A stretch of DNA of 64,000 bases from Eubacterium ruminantium (GTDB lineage: Bacteria > Bacillota > Clostridia > Lachnospirales > Lachnospiraceae), in the NCBI GenBank assembly GCA_900108205.1, contig FNUU01000003.1, positions 246,943 through 310,942 on the forward strand, written 5' to 3'. Under the pieces are notes generated by a model that was not told the DNA's origin, made no database searches, and worked only from the letters and a program-made list of their open reading frames with translations. Numbering within the stretch: position 1 is the stretch's first letter; each line of letters opens with the position of its first letter. Of the stretch, positions 27,075 to 35,700 are shown one piece after another. The translations under genes were made by a program, and so were the position numbers.

Positions 27075-27680
27075 TCAGGAATGCCTCTCGGATAATTCGT
27101 CCAGAGTTTTTCCGTATGGAGGTATGAAATCCTTCATGAAATCAGATACTTCAGGAAGCTCATTACTTAGCTCTGCAAGCTTCTTTCCTATGGTTTCCTT
27201 TGCACTGCGGAACTCTTTGTTGCCGGAGTTTTCTTCTTCTATACATTTGATATAGGCTGAAAGCTTGTCGGCAGCCTTGACCAGACGACGCATATAGCGT
27301 TCTTCCTCTGTGCGTTCAGCAGAATAAAGCTTTTCGAATTCGGGACGAAGATCATTTGGAAGCTCGTTCAGAAGCTTCTTCTCGGCGATGGCTTCGACTT
27401 CTTTGTATGCGGCTTTTATATCTTCGTTATAGTATTTTACCGGGGTCGGCATATCGCCGGTTATTATTTCCGATGAATCGTGGTAAAGACCTATCAGAGC
27501 GGCCTTTTCACCGTTAAGATGCTTGCCGTAGCGTATATTTCCGATGACGCAAAGGGCATGGGAGATCATTGCTACTTCAAGGGAGTGTTCCGAAAGATTT
27601 TCGGCTCTTGAATTTCTCATAAGGGCCCAGCGCTCAATGTATTTCATTCTTGATATGGTTGCAAAAAAATTATAACTCAT
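27075..27680 (-). CDS. yfbR: HD-domain 5'-deoxynucleotidase, YfbR family
   Basis: A 201-residue HD-superfamily phosphohydrolase that removes phosphate from deoxyribonucleoside 5'-monophosphates. The metal-binding residues are visible as the His in LSEHSLEVAMISHAL, the HD pair in LIGLYHDSSEIITGD and a downstream Asp in KAADKLSAYIKC. The PTPVKYYN segment after HDSSE is characteristic of YfbR. The length fits the family. It is leftward and monocistronic and shares its terminator with ftsH. Confidence 0.93.
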   Translation of the reverse strand: MSYNFFATISRMKYIERWALMRNSRAENLSEHSLEVAMISHALCVIGNIRYGKHLNGEKAALIGLYHDSSEIITGDMPTPVKYYNEDIKAAYKEVEAIAEKKLLNELPNDLRPEFEKLYSAERTEEERYMRRLVKAADKLSAYIKCIEEENSGNKEFRSAKETIGKKLAELSNELPEVSDFMKDFIPPYGKTLDELSERHS

Positions 27681-27931
27681 TTTCTGTCCTCACTTTTGCG
27701 ATGTATTTTATGCTGTTTTCCTGAAATGTATCGGGACCACTATTTTAGGATACACACAGGGGGAGGGTATGTCAACTTTTACTGTAAGTGTTGGTGGGAT
27801 GATAGATGAGGCAAATAGTATAAAGAAAAATATTTACGTTAATAATAAAAAAACAGCAGTAAAGCGACGGACAGCGATAATTGAAAAATCACATAAAACA
27901 GCAGTAGAATAGCAGTGACTTTTTGGTGTGA

Positions 27932-27977
27932 CATAATGTAAAAAATACTTGACATTATGGCTGCTATGATATACTAT
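27932..27977 (+). promoter_or_regulatory. Promoter with an overlapping operator-like dyad
   Basis: TTGACA (27949-27954), 17 bp and TACTAT (27972-27977) form a good sigma-A-type promoter. CATAATGT (27932-27939) and ACATTATG (27952-27959) form a perfect 8-bp inverted repeat across the -35. The unit encodes an XRE-type repressor as its second gene, so autoregulation at this dyad is plausible. The rest of the 342-bp gap (27681-27931) shows no gene; it contains a few short CAGCAGTA-type repeats. Confidence 0.7.
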
Positions 27978-28022
27978 ATGTCCAAGATAAATGAAAATGA
28001 TTAAACAGCCGGAGGTAAAAAA

Positions 28023-28559
28023 ATGAGGTATGGAGTAACTGTTCTAATAATATCTTTATTTCTTATAATATTTTTATCATTGATCATGATGAAATCCATG
28101 CATAGAGATGGAAATGCTTTGCCGAAGTATGACGAAAGACAGCGTATCATAAGAGGAAGGGGCTATATGTTTGCATTCTATACAACGCTTATCATATATT
28201 GCCTGATACCTTTTGTTTTAAAAGAGGAAACTAGAAGATTTCTGGGTGAAATGCTCTTCTTCGGACCGGCACTTATAGGAGTACTGATCCATGTCAGCTA
28301 TTGCGTATGGCAGAATGCTTATGTTGAACTTAATATTGAATTCAAGAGATGCATTTCGATTATCTTATCCACAAGCTTTTGTAATCTCCTGATAGGCATG
28401 ACAGCTTTCGGAGATGGAAGAATGGTTAAAGATGACACACTTCAGTTTCCGGCGATAAGTTTGGCTGTAGGAGCACTCGGAACGATAATCGTAATTGAAA
28501 TGCTCATAAAAAGGAAGGTTGACAAGAGGGGTGATGTTGATGAAGAATCTGAAGCTTAA
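28023..28559 (+). CDS. Four-helix membrane protein paired with an XRE regulator
   Basis: A 178-residue protein with membrane helices at about 3-22, 50-68, 75-95, 113-133 and possibly 145-163. The cytoplasmic stretch DERQRIIRGRGYMFAFYTT is the conserved feature of DUF2178/DUF3796-like membrane proteins encoded next to small XRE regulators in Firmicutes. The physiological role of these is unknown. It starts at ATG 28023 behind GGAGG. The regulator gene overlaps its end by 20 nt, so the pair is coupled. Confidence 0.8.
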   Translation: MRYGVTVLIISLFLIIFLSLIMMKSMHRDGNALPKYDERQRIIRGRGYMFAFYTTLIIYCLIPFVLKEETRRFLGEMLFFGPALIGVLIHVSYCVWQNAYVELNIEFKRCISIILSTSFCNLLIGMTAFGDGRMVKDDTLQFPAISLAVGALGTIIVIEMLIKRKVDKRGDVDEESEA

Positions 28560-28731
28560 ATCAGCCCGGGCTGCCATGGACCTCTCACAGGAACAGCTTG
28601 CAAAAATGGTTGGAGTATCAAGACAGACGATCAATGCAATCGAAAAGGGTGACTATAATCCGACCATAAATCTGTGTATCAGTATTTGCAAAGCATTGAA
28701 TAAAACTTTGGATGAGTTATTTTGGGAATAG
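28540..28731 (+). CDS. Small XRE-family transcriptional regulator
   Basis: A 63-residue protein that is essentially one HTH_3 domain: RAAMDLSQEQLAKMVGVSR, QTINAIEKGDYNPT and the final LNKTLDELFW. The start ATG 28540 is chosen because AGAGGG lies 9 nt upstream; TTG 28519, GTG 28531 and ATG 28534 are in frame but closer to or before that site. It overlaps the membrane protein gene. Such pairs usually have the regulator repress its own operon. Confidence 0.92.
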   Translation: MKNLKLKSARAAMDLSQEQLAKMVGVSRQTINAIEKGDYNPTINLCISICKALNKTLDELFWE

Positions 28732-28749
28732 ACCAATATAAAAATCGAC

Positions 28750-28778
28750 TTGTTATTGAAGGAGTATTATGATATAAT
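28750..28778 (+). promoter_or_regulatory. Promoter of tRNA-Thr
   Basis: TTGTTA (28750-28755), a 17-bp spacer and TATAAT (28773-28778) lie 19 bp before the mature tRNA 5' end. Confidence 0.75.
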
Positions 28779-28797
28779 CCTCTTTGTTTTGATAAGT

Positions 28798-28870
28798 GCT
28801 TCTGTGGCTCAGTTGGTAGAGCAATTGATTCGTAATCAATAGGTCGTGGGTTCGAGTCCCATCAGAAGCT
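28798..28870 (+). tRNA. tRNA-Thr (anticodon CGT)
   Basis: A full cloverleaf fits. The acceptor stem is GCTTCTG/CAGAAGC and the D arm is GCTC/GAGC. The anticodon stem ATTGA/TCAAT has loop TTCGTAA, so the anticodon is CGT and reads ACG. The T arm is GTGGG/CCCAT around TTCGAGT. The discriminator is T and no CCA is encoded. It has its own promoter and is followed by a terminator. Confidence 0.95.
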
Positions 28871-28883
28871 TAATGAAGAAAAC

Positions 28884-28924
28884 GGCTGAAATATCGCATT
28901 TATGCGGTGTCTCAGCCCTTTTTT
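28884..28924 (+). terminator. Terminator after tRNA-Thr
   Basis: GGCTGA...TCAGCC encloses an inner ATCGCA/TGCGGT stem, followed by a run of six Ts. It lies 14 nt past the tRNA. Confidence 0.85.
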
Positions 28925-29116
28925 ATTGCTTTTTGAGTATTGCCGGGTAATGCCAGCTATTACCCTGATACATGTAATCATCGTGTAATCAATGGGACAC
29001 GGATAATTCTTGATCATGCTTCTTTTGCAAATTCTCAAAATAATTATCGACAATGAATGTTTTATATATTAACATATGCACAGATGCGCGTATGATAATA
29101 TAAAGGAGCGATTAAT

Positions 29117-29284
29117 ATGGCAAGTAAAAAAATAAGTAAGGCATTTTATAAAAAGATATCGTCAGTTTATGACACGTTGGACCGTATGTATTTTACTTCC
29201 GGTGGCAGAAATCCGAGAGAAGTAATAAGTAGGCTGATTCCTGAAGATAAGGCTAGAGATAATAGACGAGCCGTATGGTGGTAA
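29117..29284 (+). pseudogene. Truncated class I SAM-dependent methyltransferase remnant
   Basis: ATG 29117 behind AAAGGAG opens a 55-codon frame. It begins like the N-terminus of a UbiE/Methyltransf_11-type enzyme: SKAFYKKISSVYDTLDRMYFTSGGRNPRE, then LIPEDKA. The SAM-binding glycine motif that should follow at once is missing. The frame instead runs into DNRRAVWW and a stop inside a terminator hairpin. I read it as a gene truncated by deletion, with only the N-terminal fifth left. A short intact peptide cannot be excluded because the ribosome site is good. Confidence 0.65.
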
Positions 29285-29311
29285 GATTACCATTGTTCGG
29301 CTCGTTTTTGA
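29264..29311 (+). terminator. Terminator overlapping the methyltransferase remnant
   Basis: GACGAGCCG (29265-29273) pairs with CGGCTCGTT (about 29298-29306), with an inner TGGTAA/TTACCA stem and a T-run. It includes the stop codon of the truncated gene. Just after it, a CTCGTTTT-GACTGTACATAATC block occurs twice, about 28 bp apart (29302 and 29330). Confidence 0.75.
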
Positions 29312-29390
29312 CTGTACATAATCATGTGCTCGTTTTGACTGTACATAATCCTGTTGCGTTCACTCTGAATTATGTTAGAATAAACGCAGT

Positions 29391-29420
29391 ATTATGAGAT
29401 GCGGTTTTGCTTCTCATATG
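29391..29420 (+). repeat. Isolated hairpin 1 of the dispersed repeat family
   Basis: ATTATGAGATGC...GCTTCTCATAT matches the first hairpin of the three-hairpin repeat but lacks hairpins 2 and 3. It lies in the crcB leader. It could be a decayed copy or a chance similarity. Confidence 0.45.
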
Positions 29421-29450
29421 TTTTTGCAGAATAATTATACAGAGGTAAAT

Positions 29451-29819
29451 ATGAGCTTTTTGTTTGTAGCACTTGGAGGTGCTTTGGGTGCAGTGGCACG
29501 TTATACTATAAGTCTTATCCCGGTCAGGACAGGATTTCCGATATTGACAATGATAACGAATATACTCGGAGCAATCCTGATAGGATTTATTGTCGGGATA
29601 ACAAGCGAAAAGGATGGTATATCGGAAAATACTGTTCTGTTTTGGAAGACAGGGGTATGTGGAGGTTTTACGACCTTTTCGACATTTTCCCTTGAAGCAT
29701 ATAATATGATGGAGAAAAAGCAATATACTACCGGAGGGGTATATGTTGTATTAAGTTTTGTATGCTGTATAGCTGGCATTTTTATAGGGAAAAAATTATC
29801 TGCGATAATCAAACTGTAA
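29451..29819 (+). CDS. crcB: Fluoride ion channel CrcB/Fluc
   Basis: A 122-residue protein with four membrane helices. Family motifs are GGALGAVARYTIS near the N-terminus, an Asn in helix 2 (NILGAILIGFI) and the GVCGGFTTFSTFSLE loop with the TFSTFS phenylalanine box. Fluc channels are dual-topology dimers that let fluoride leave the cell. The start is ATG 29451 behind AGAGG; an upstream in-frame ATG at 29394 lies in the repeat hairpin and is rejected. Only one crcB is present here, although many Firmicutes encode two. I could not recognise a fluoride riboswitch upstream. Confidence 0.93.
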   Translation: MSFLFVALGGALGAVARYTISLIPVRTGFPILTMITNILGAILIGFIVGITSEKDGISENTVLFWKTGVCGGFTTFSTFSLEAYNMMEKKQYTTGGVYVVLSFVCCIAGIFIGKKLSAIIKL

Positions 29820-29924
29820 AACAGGAGCAGAGCGGATATCCGATACTCGCAGCCGAAATATCCGATTTGTTAAAAAAAAATGCATATTAGCTTTATGAGA
29901 AAAACTTATTAGAGGGTTGAATAG

Positions 29925-30338
29925 ATGAAAAATGAGTATAAAACAAAATCGAGGAATAAGATAATTGAATATTTAAAGAAAAATGCTGATACTCGCTTTA
30001 CAGCGCGCGATATATATAAAGCTATCAATGAAGAGGGTGATGAGCTGGACAGATCCACGGTATATCGTAATCTGGAAAGACTATGTAAAGAAGGGTGTCT
30101 GGTAAAGTATAAGGAAGCAGATGTAAATGCAAGCTGCTATCAGTATTCGGAAGAACATGGTTCCTGTCACGAGCATACGCATGCTCAGTGCTCCGTTTGT
30201 GGAAAGATTTTCCATCTGGATAATGATGTGCTGGAAGAAACAGCGGAGAGGATAAAATCTGAATACGGAATTGATATAGATTATGGAAAAACTGTATTAA
30301 TAGTTGTCTGTAAAGATTGCAAAGAACAGAATTCGTAA
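29925..30338 (+). CDS. Fur-family metalloregulator (Zur-like)
   Basis: A 137-residue Fur-fold repressor. The N-terminal winged helix includes FTARDIYKAI and DRSTVYRNLERLCKEG. The dimerisation domain has the metal-site motifs HEHTHAQCSVCGKIFHL and the C-terminal CKDC, so both pairs of the structural zinc cysteines are present. It could be Fur, Zur or PerR. The next gene is a COG0523 GTPase, usually Zur-controlled, whose promoter is covered by palindromes, so I favour Zur. It starts at ATG 29925 behind AGAGGG and is followed by a terminator. Confidence 0.88.
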   Translation: MKNEYKTKSRNKIIEYLKKNADTRFTARDIYKAINEEGDELDRSTVYRNLERLCKEGCLVKYKEADVNASCYQYSEEHGSCHEHTHAQCSVCGKIFHLDNDVLEETAERIKSEYGIDIDYGKTVLIVVCKDCKEQNS

Positions 30339-30410
30339 TATCTGTGAAAGAATGCTTTGAAATTAATTTTTAAAACATTTACTCAAAACTAATATTTGAT
30401 ACGAACATGT

Positions 30411-30440
30411 AAAACAGCATCCGAAAGGGTGCTGTTTTAG
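30411..30440 (+). terminator. Terminator after the Fur/Zur gene
   Basis: AAAACAGCATCC pairs with GGGTGCTGTTTT around a GAAA tetraloop (30411-30438), one wobble pair. Confidence 0.85.
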
Positions 30441-30524
30441 ATTAACAGAAATAAGCGCAGCAGTTATGGAGATATATATTTACAGGAAAAAACGACAGGG
30501 TTTATAAATATATATTTATAAAAA

Positions 30525-30594
30525 TGCAACATTGTTGCAAAAAGTTGACAAAATGCATTGTCGTGCATATAATGCAAAATGCAACAGAGTTGCA
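30525..30594 (+). promoter_or_regulatory. Consensus promoter covered by three TGCA-bounded palindromes
   Basis: TTGACA (30545-30550), exactly 17 bp and TATAAT (30568-30573) form a perfect sigma-A consensus. TGCAACATTGTTGCA (30525-30539) lies upstream. TGCATTGTCGTGCA (30554-30567) fills the spacer, and TGCAACAGAGTTGCA (30580-30594) covers the start of transcription. The outer two are perfect 6-7 bp dyads with the same TGCAAC half-site. A strong promoter fully covered by operators implies tight repression, plausibly by the Fur/Zur protein encoded 200 bp upstream. The assignment of the regulator is inference. Confidence 0.75.
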
Positions 30595-30620
30595 AAATAA
30601 AAGCTATCGGGAGATTAAAG

Positions 30621-31733
30621 ATGTCAAAGAAAGAGGTACCTATAGTAGTCATTACAGGATATCTGGGTTCGGGCAAAACAACCCTTATGCAGCATATACT
30701 GAAGCAGGAGAAGAGAAAGATTGCGCTTATTGTAAACGATATGGGAAGCATAAATATTGATGCGTCAATTCTGAACAAGACCGGCAATCAGGTTGCTCAG
30801 GTTGAGATGATTGAAATGCAGAATGGTTGTATCTGCTGCACTTTGAGAGATGAGTTTATGGCAGAGATAGAAAAGCTTTCTTCAGACAGAACAATTGAAG
30901 CTATATTTGTGGAGGCATCGGGAATCAGTGAACCTTCATCTATAGCAGGAGCATTTTTGAATTATCAGGAGTCCACAGAGAATACAAGAGTATATCTTAA
31001 GTCTGTTGTATCGGTTGTGGATGTTGACCGGATATATCGGGAGTTTCTTTACAATCTTGTGTCTGATGAAGAAGCCGATGAAGAGGATGTGATCAACCTT
31101 ATAATGGATCAGATTGAATTCTGTAATGTGATGATCCTTAATAAGACCGATCTTCTGTCGGGGGAACAGCTGGAGGAGGTTAAGGCAGGGCTAAGAAATA
31201 TTCAGCAGGAAGCAGATATAATCCCATGTGTGAATGGTGAGGTTGACCTGGACGTGATACTTAACCGCAAGGACTTTGATTTTGAAGAAGTGGAGGAATT
31301 CAGTGCAGTTCAGAAAGCTCTGAATAAATGTGAGCATTCGGATGAAAAGGCCTGCGTAGATGAATATGGTATTTCCTCATTTGTATTTGAGGAAACGAAA
31401 CCATTTAACAGAGAAGCATTTGACAGATTTGTGGATGCATATCCTGAAGCGTTGATCCGTACAAAAGGGTATATATGGTTCTCGGATGACTGGAAACACA
31501 TTCAGCTGTTTGAACAGGCAGGTCGAAATGCAACTGTTACTGAGGTTTCGGATTGGATGGCTGCCTGGCCTGTGGAAGAGCTCGACCCGGTGGTGGCAGA
31601 CTTTCCGGATATTAAGGATGATTGGGATGAGGTCTATGGGGACAGATGCAATCAGCTGGTTTTTATAGGAAAGGGGTATGAAAAATCAGAGATTGTAAAA
31701 CTTCTGTATGACTGTATAGAAGATAATGAATAA
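30621..31733 (+). CDS. COG0523/CobW-family metallochaperone GTPase
   Basis: A protein of about 370 residues. The start is ATG 30621 behind GGGAG; ATG 30579 is in frame but lies inside the operator DNA. The G1/Walker A motif is GYLGSGKTT (13-21). The metal-binding CxCC motif is C70-I-C72-C73 in NGCICC. Walker B/G3-like FVEASGISEP and the guanine motif NKTD are visible. The C-terminal CobW_C domain includes RTKGYIWFSDD. Members such as ZagA, ZigA and YciC deliver zinc or another metal to client enzymes when metal is scarce. The palindromes upstream and the adjacent Fur/Zur gene agree with zinc control. Confidence 0.92.
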   Translation: MSKKEVPIVVITGYLGSGKTTLMQHILKQEKRKIALIVNDMGSINIDASILNKTGNQVAQVEMIEMQNGCICCTLRDEFMAEIEKLSSDRTIEAIFVEASGISEPSSIAGAFLNYQESTENTRVYLKSVVSVVDVDRIYREFLYNLVSDEEADEEDVINLIMDQIEFCNVMILNKTDLLSGEQLEEVKAGLRNIQQEADIIPCVNGEVDLDVILNRKDFDFEEVEEFSAVQKALNKCEHSDEKACVDEYGISSFVFEETKPFNREAFDRFVDAYPEALIRTKGYIWFSDDWKHIQLFEQAGRNATVTEVSDWMAAWPVEELDPVVADFPDIKDDWDEVYGDRCNQLVFIGKGYEKSEIVKLLYDCIEDNE

Positions 31734-31758
31734 GGGAAATAAAGTGGAGGCATTTAAA

Positions 31759-31821
31759 ATGGATGAGTCGAATAAAATATCTGAATCCGTTTCTATACAT
31801 TACACCATAACAGTAGTATAA
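31759..31821 (+). CDS. Possible 20-residue peptide after the COG0523 gene
   Basis: ATG 31759 has a good ribosome site (GTGGAGG, 9 nt upstream) and encodes 20 residues ending in HYTITVV before TAA at 31821. It lies 25 nt past the GTPase gene and before the DUF5662-like gene. It may be a small gene, a leader peptide or the start of a lost gene. Only the ribosome site supports it. Confidence 0.3.
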   Translation: MDESNKISESVSIHYTITVV

Positions 31822-31882
31822 TGATTGATATGGCGGTATTGCCGGCAGAATTATGTTTTTATGTTATATAAGGGGATTATAA

Positions 31883-32656
31883 ATGAACTGTACAGATAAA
31901 AAAGATAATGAAAAAATGAATATTAAAAGATATATTTGTAATGCCAAGGATCATCTTTCGGTTATTAATCGTCATAGGAGAGAGGTCAGGAAGAATTGCT
32001 TCAGGTGTGGACTGTATAAGCAGGGACTTTTGCATGATCTTTCAAAGTATTCATGGACGGAATTCTCGGTGGGAATTAAATATTTTCAGGGGGACAGAAG
32101 TCCGAATGATGCAGAACGTGAGGATAAAGGATATACTTCGGCATGGCTGCATCATAAGGGACGCAATAAGCACCACCTGGAGTATTGGATCGATTATGAT
32201 GTAAAACAGGGCAAGGGTGGTATAGCAGGTATGCGTATGCCGGATAATTATATAGTTGAAATGTTCTGTGACAGGGTTGCAGCCAGTAAAATCTATAAGG
32301 GCGACGACTATACGGATTCATCTGCTCTGGAATACTATGATCGTGGCAGGGGAAGATATGTGCTTCATCCTTATGTAAGAAAAAAACTGGAAATGCTGCT
32401 GGAAATGCTGGCTGAGAAGGGGGAGGATTATACCTTCAGATATGCCAGAAAATGGATGGAAGCCTACAGGGCGAGACAATACAGATTAAAGCATCCATGC
32501 TGCTGTAAATGCCAGTGTGGCGGATGCTGCGGACACGATAAAAGCGATCGCTGTGACTGTGAACATGATAACACCGGATACGATGACGCAGAAATGATAA
32601 CGCTTGGTTTATTAAGACCGGACGCAGTGACGACTGATGAGATAACAGAGGATTAA
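31883..32656 (+). CDS. DUF5662-like protein with a Cys-rich insertion
   Basis: A 257-residue protein. Residues 25-190 have the His/Asp pattern of the DUF5662 family: GLLHDLSKYSWTEF, HHKGRNKHHLEYW and YIVEMFCDRVAASKIY, which could bind metal as in HD-type hydrolases. Family function is unknown. Residues about 208-232 are very Cys-rich (CCCKCQCGGCCGHD, then CDCEHD), with nine Cys plus His within about 25 residues. That resembles a metallothionein-like patch and is not expected in the family core. It follows the COG0523 metallochaperone gene, so a zinc link is tempting. The start is ATG 31883 behind AAGGGG. Confidence 0.7.
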   Translation: MNCTDKKDNEKMNIKRYICNAKDHLSVINRHRREVRKNCFRCGLYKQGLLHDLSKYSWTEFSVGIKYFQGDRSPNDAEREDKGYTSAWLHHKGRNKHHLEYWIDYDVKQGKGGIAGMRMPDNYIVEMFCDRVAASKIYKGDDYTDSSALEYYDRGRGRYVLHPYVRKKLEMLLEMLAEKGEDYTFRYARKWMEAYRARQYRLKHPCCCKCQCGGCCGHDKSDRCDCEHDNTGYDDAEMITLGLLRPDAVTTDEITED

Positions 32657-32719
32657 TGATGCCGGATATACGGGGCGTAGAGTTATTTAAAGACTCTATT
32701 TAAATTTGGGGATAAAGAT

Positions 32720-35700
32720 ATGAATTTTACACATTTACATGTTCATACAGGCTACAGCCTTCTGGACGGAATGTCCAGAATACCGGAGCTGGTAAAAAGG
32801 ACCAAGGAACTTGGCATGGATTCTCTGGCTATTACAGATCACGGAGTCATGTATGGCGCAATAGATTTTTATAAAGAATGCAAAAAGCAGGGGATAAAAC
32901 CTATTATCGGCTGCGAGGTTTATGTTGCGCCTCGTTCAAGATTTGACCGTGAAACCGGGAGTGAGGACGAGAGGTATTATCACCTTATCCTTCTTGCAGA
33001 GACCGATCAGGGCTACAGTAATCTGTCCAAGATAGTTACCCGTGGTTTTACAGAGGGTTATTACTACAAGCCGCGAGTTGATAAGGAGGTTCTCAGAGAG
33101 TTTCATGAAGGTATAATCTGTACGTCTGCCTGCCTTCAGGGAGAAGTGGCATTTTATCTCAGAAGGGGATTCTATGACAAGGCGAAGGAGGCAGCTCTTT
33201 CGTATGTAGATATATTTGGTAAAAACAATTTTTTCCTTGAACTGCAGGATCATAACATAGATGAGGATCAGATCGTAAATGCAGGACTGCTGCGCCTTTC
33301 AAAGGATATAGATATTCCTCTGATATGTACAAATGATTCTCATTATATTTACGAGGATGACTGGAAGGCTCATGATATACTTCTCTGCATTCAGACCGGC
33401 AAAAAGGTTGCAGACAGTGACAGAATGCATTATTCTGAGGGGCAGTACTATCTTAAGTCTCCGGAAGAAATGCTTGAGAAATTCGGCTACGCGAAGGAAG
33501 TCCTGGAGAATACTCATAAGATTGCCGAAAGATGCAATGTAAATATAGTTTTTGGTGATCAGAAGATTCCGAAATATGATGTTCCTGAGGGTTATACTGC
33601 ATTTTCATATCTGGAAAAGCTTTGTATGGATGGCATAAAGGAAAGATACAACCCTGTGCCTGACGAGCTGTACGAACGACTTAAGTATGAACTGAATGTT
33701 ATTAATAATATGGGCTATGTGGATTATTTCCTCATAGTCTGGGATTTTATTAATTATGCAAAGGAAAATGGTATTTCCGTCGGCCCGGGACGGGGTTCGG
33801 CAGCGGGTTCAATTGTATCCTACTGCCTGAAGATAACGAATATCGATCCAATCAGGTACAGTCTGATCTTCGAGCGTTTTCTTAATCCTGAACGTGTTAC
33901 CATGCCCGATATAGATATCGACTTCTGTTACGAGAGGCGTCAGGAGGTTATTGATTACGTTTCCAGAAAATATGGACCGGAGAAGGTGGTTCAGATCGTT
34001 ACATTTGGTACGCTTGCTGCGAGAAACTGTATCAGGGACGTCGGCCGTGTTATGGATCTGCCGTATAATCTCTGCGACAGTGTGTCAAAGTCAATACCTA
34101 TGGAAATAGGTATGAATATTGAAAAAGCTCTTGTTTCAAGTCCGGATTTCAAGAAGTTTTATGAAACGAATGAAGATGTAAGGACCATGGTTGACATGGC
34201 TAAAAAGCTGGAGGGGCTTCCGAGACATGCTTCAATGCATGCTGCGGGTGTTGTTATCGGCAGAGAACCGATTGAAGAGTTTGTTCCTCTTTGTAAAAAC
34301 GGAGATGCTGTCACAACTCAGTACAATATGACCACCATAGAAGAGCTTGGCCTTTTAAAAATGGATTTTCTTGGGCTGCGTACACTTACTGTTATCCGCG
34401 ATGCCTTGAGAAGTATTGAGAGAAGAACCGGCAGAAAGATCGATATTGATAATATCCCTCAGGATGATATGAAGGTTTATGATATGATCTCAGCAGGAAA
34501 ATGTGAAGGCGTGTTCCAGCTGGAATCTTCCGGCATGAGAAACTTCATGAAAGAACTGAAACCGCATTCCATGGAGGATGTAATAGCAGGTATATCGCTT
34601 TATCGTCCGGGTCCTATGGACTTTATTCCTCAGTATATAGCAGGAAAACAGCATCCGGATAAGGTTACCTACGATCATCCGGCTCTTGAGAAGATACTCA
34701 GCCCGACCTATGGCTGTATCGTATATCAGGAGCAGGTTATGCAGATCGTTATGGAGCTTGCGGGTTATTCATTGGGTCGTTCCGATCTTGTGCGCCGAGC
34801 TATGTCGAAGAAGAAAGAAGACGTCATGATGAAGGAACGCGAGTATTTCGTATACGGAAATGCTGAGATGGGCGTTCCCGGCTGCGTGAAGAACGGTATT
34901 TCTGAAGAGGTCGCAAATAAGATATTCGATGAGATGACAGACTTTGCAAAGTATGCCTTTAATAAGTCTCATGCTGCGGCCTATGCAGTGGTTGCATATC
35001 AGACGGCATATCTCAAATGTTATTATCCGTATGATTTCATGGCTGCGCTCATGACATCGGTTAAAGATAATGCCAAGAAGCTGGCAAGCTATATCGATGC
35101 CTGCAGGAAGGCCGGCATCAAGCTGCTTCCGCCGGATGTTAATAAGGGAGAGGGAGACTTTTCGGTATCTGATGATGCGGTAAGATATGGACTATCGGCT
35201 ATTAAGTCCATCGGAGCTTCGGTGGTAAATGCCATTTTGAAGGACAGGCAGGAAAATGGCACTTTCCGCAGTCTTCAGGATTTTATCGACAGAATGGCAG
35301 GTAAGGAAGTAAATAAGAAGGCAATAGAAAACTTTATAATGGCAGGTGCATTTGACGGCTTTGGTGTAAAGAGAAGTCAGATGATGGCAGTATATGCCGG
35401 AATGATGGATAATGCTGCCCGTGAGAGAAAGAGCAGGATAACCGGGCAGATGAATCTTATGGATTTTCTGGGAGGTTTTGGAGGAGAAAGCTCTTCAGAC
35501 TCAGAAATGAACGGATTTGCGGAGGCCTTCAGTGTGAATTATCCGGATATCCCTGAGTTTACAAAGGAAGAAATGCTTTCCGGCGAGAAGGAGATCCTCG
35601 GTATATATGTCAGCGGACATCCGCTTGACGATTACAGAAATATCATAGAAAAGCACGGAAATGCAGTTTCCTCTGACTTCTTCATGGATGAAGAAACAGG

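Noticed and set aside
28930..29050. Possible phage or element attachment site after tRNA-Thr
   Set aside because: Only a short GTAATCAAT stretch recalls the tRNA; no integrase or longer duplication of the tRNA 3' end is seen.
29285..29450. Fluoride riboswitch before crcB
   Set aside because: The conserved fluoride-aptamer sequence could not be found; the region holds a terminator, short direct repeats and a repeat-family hairpin.
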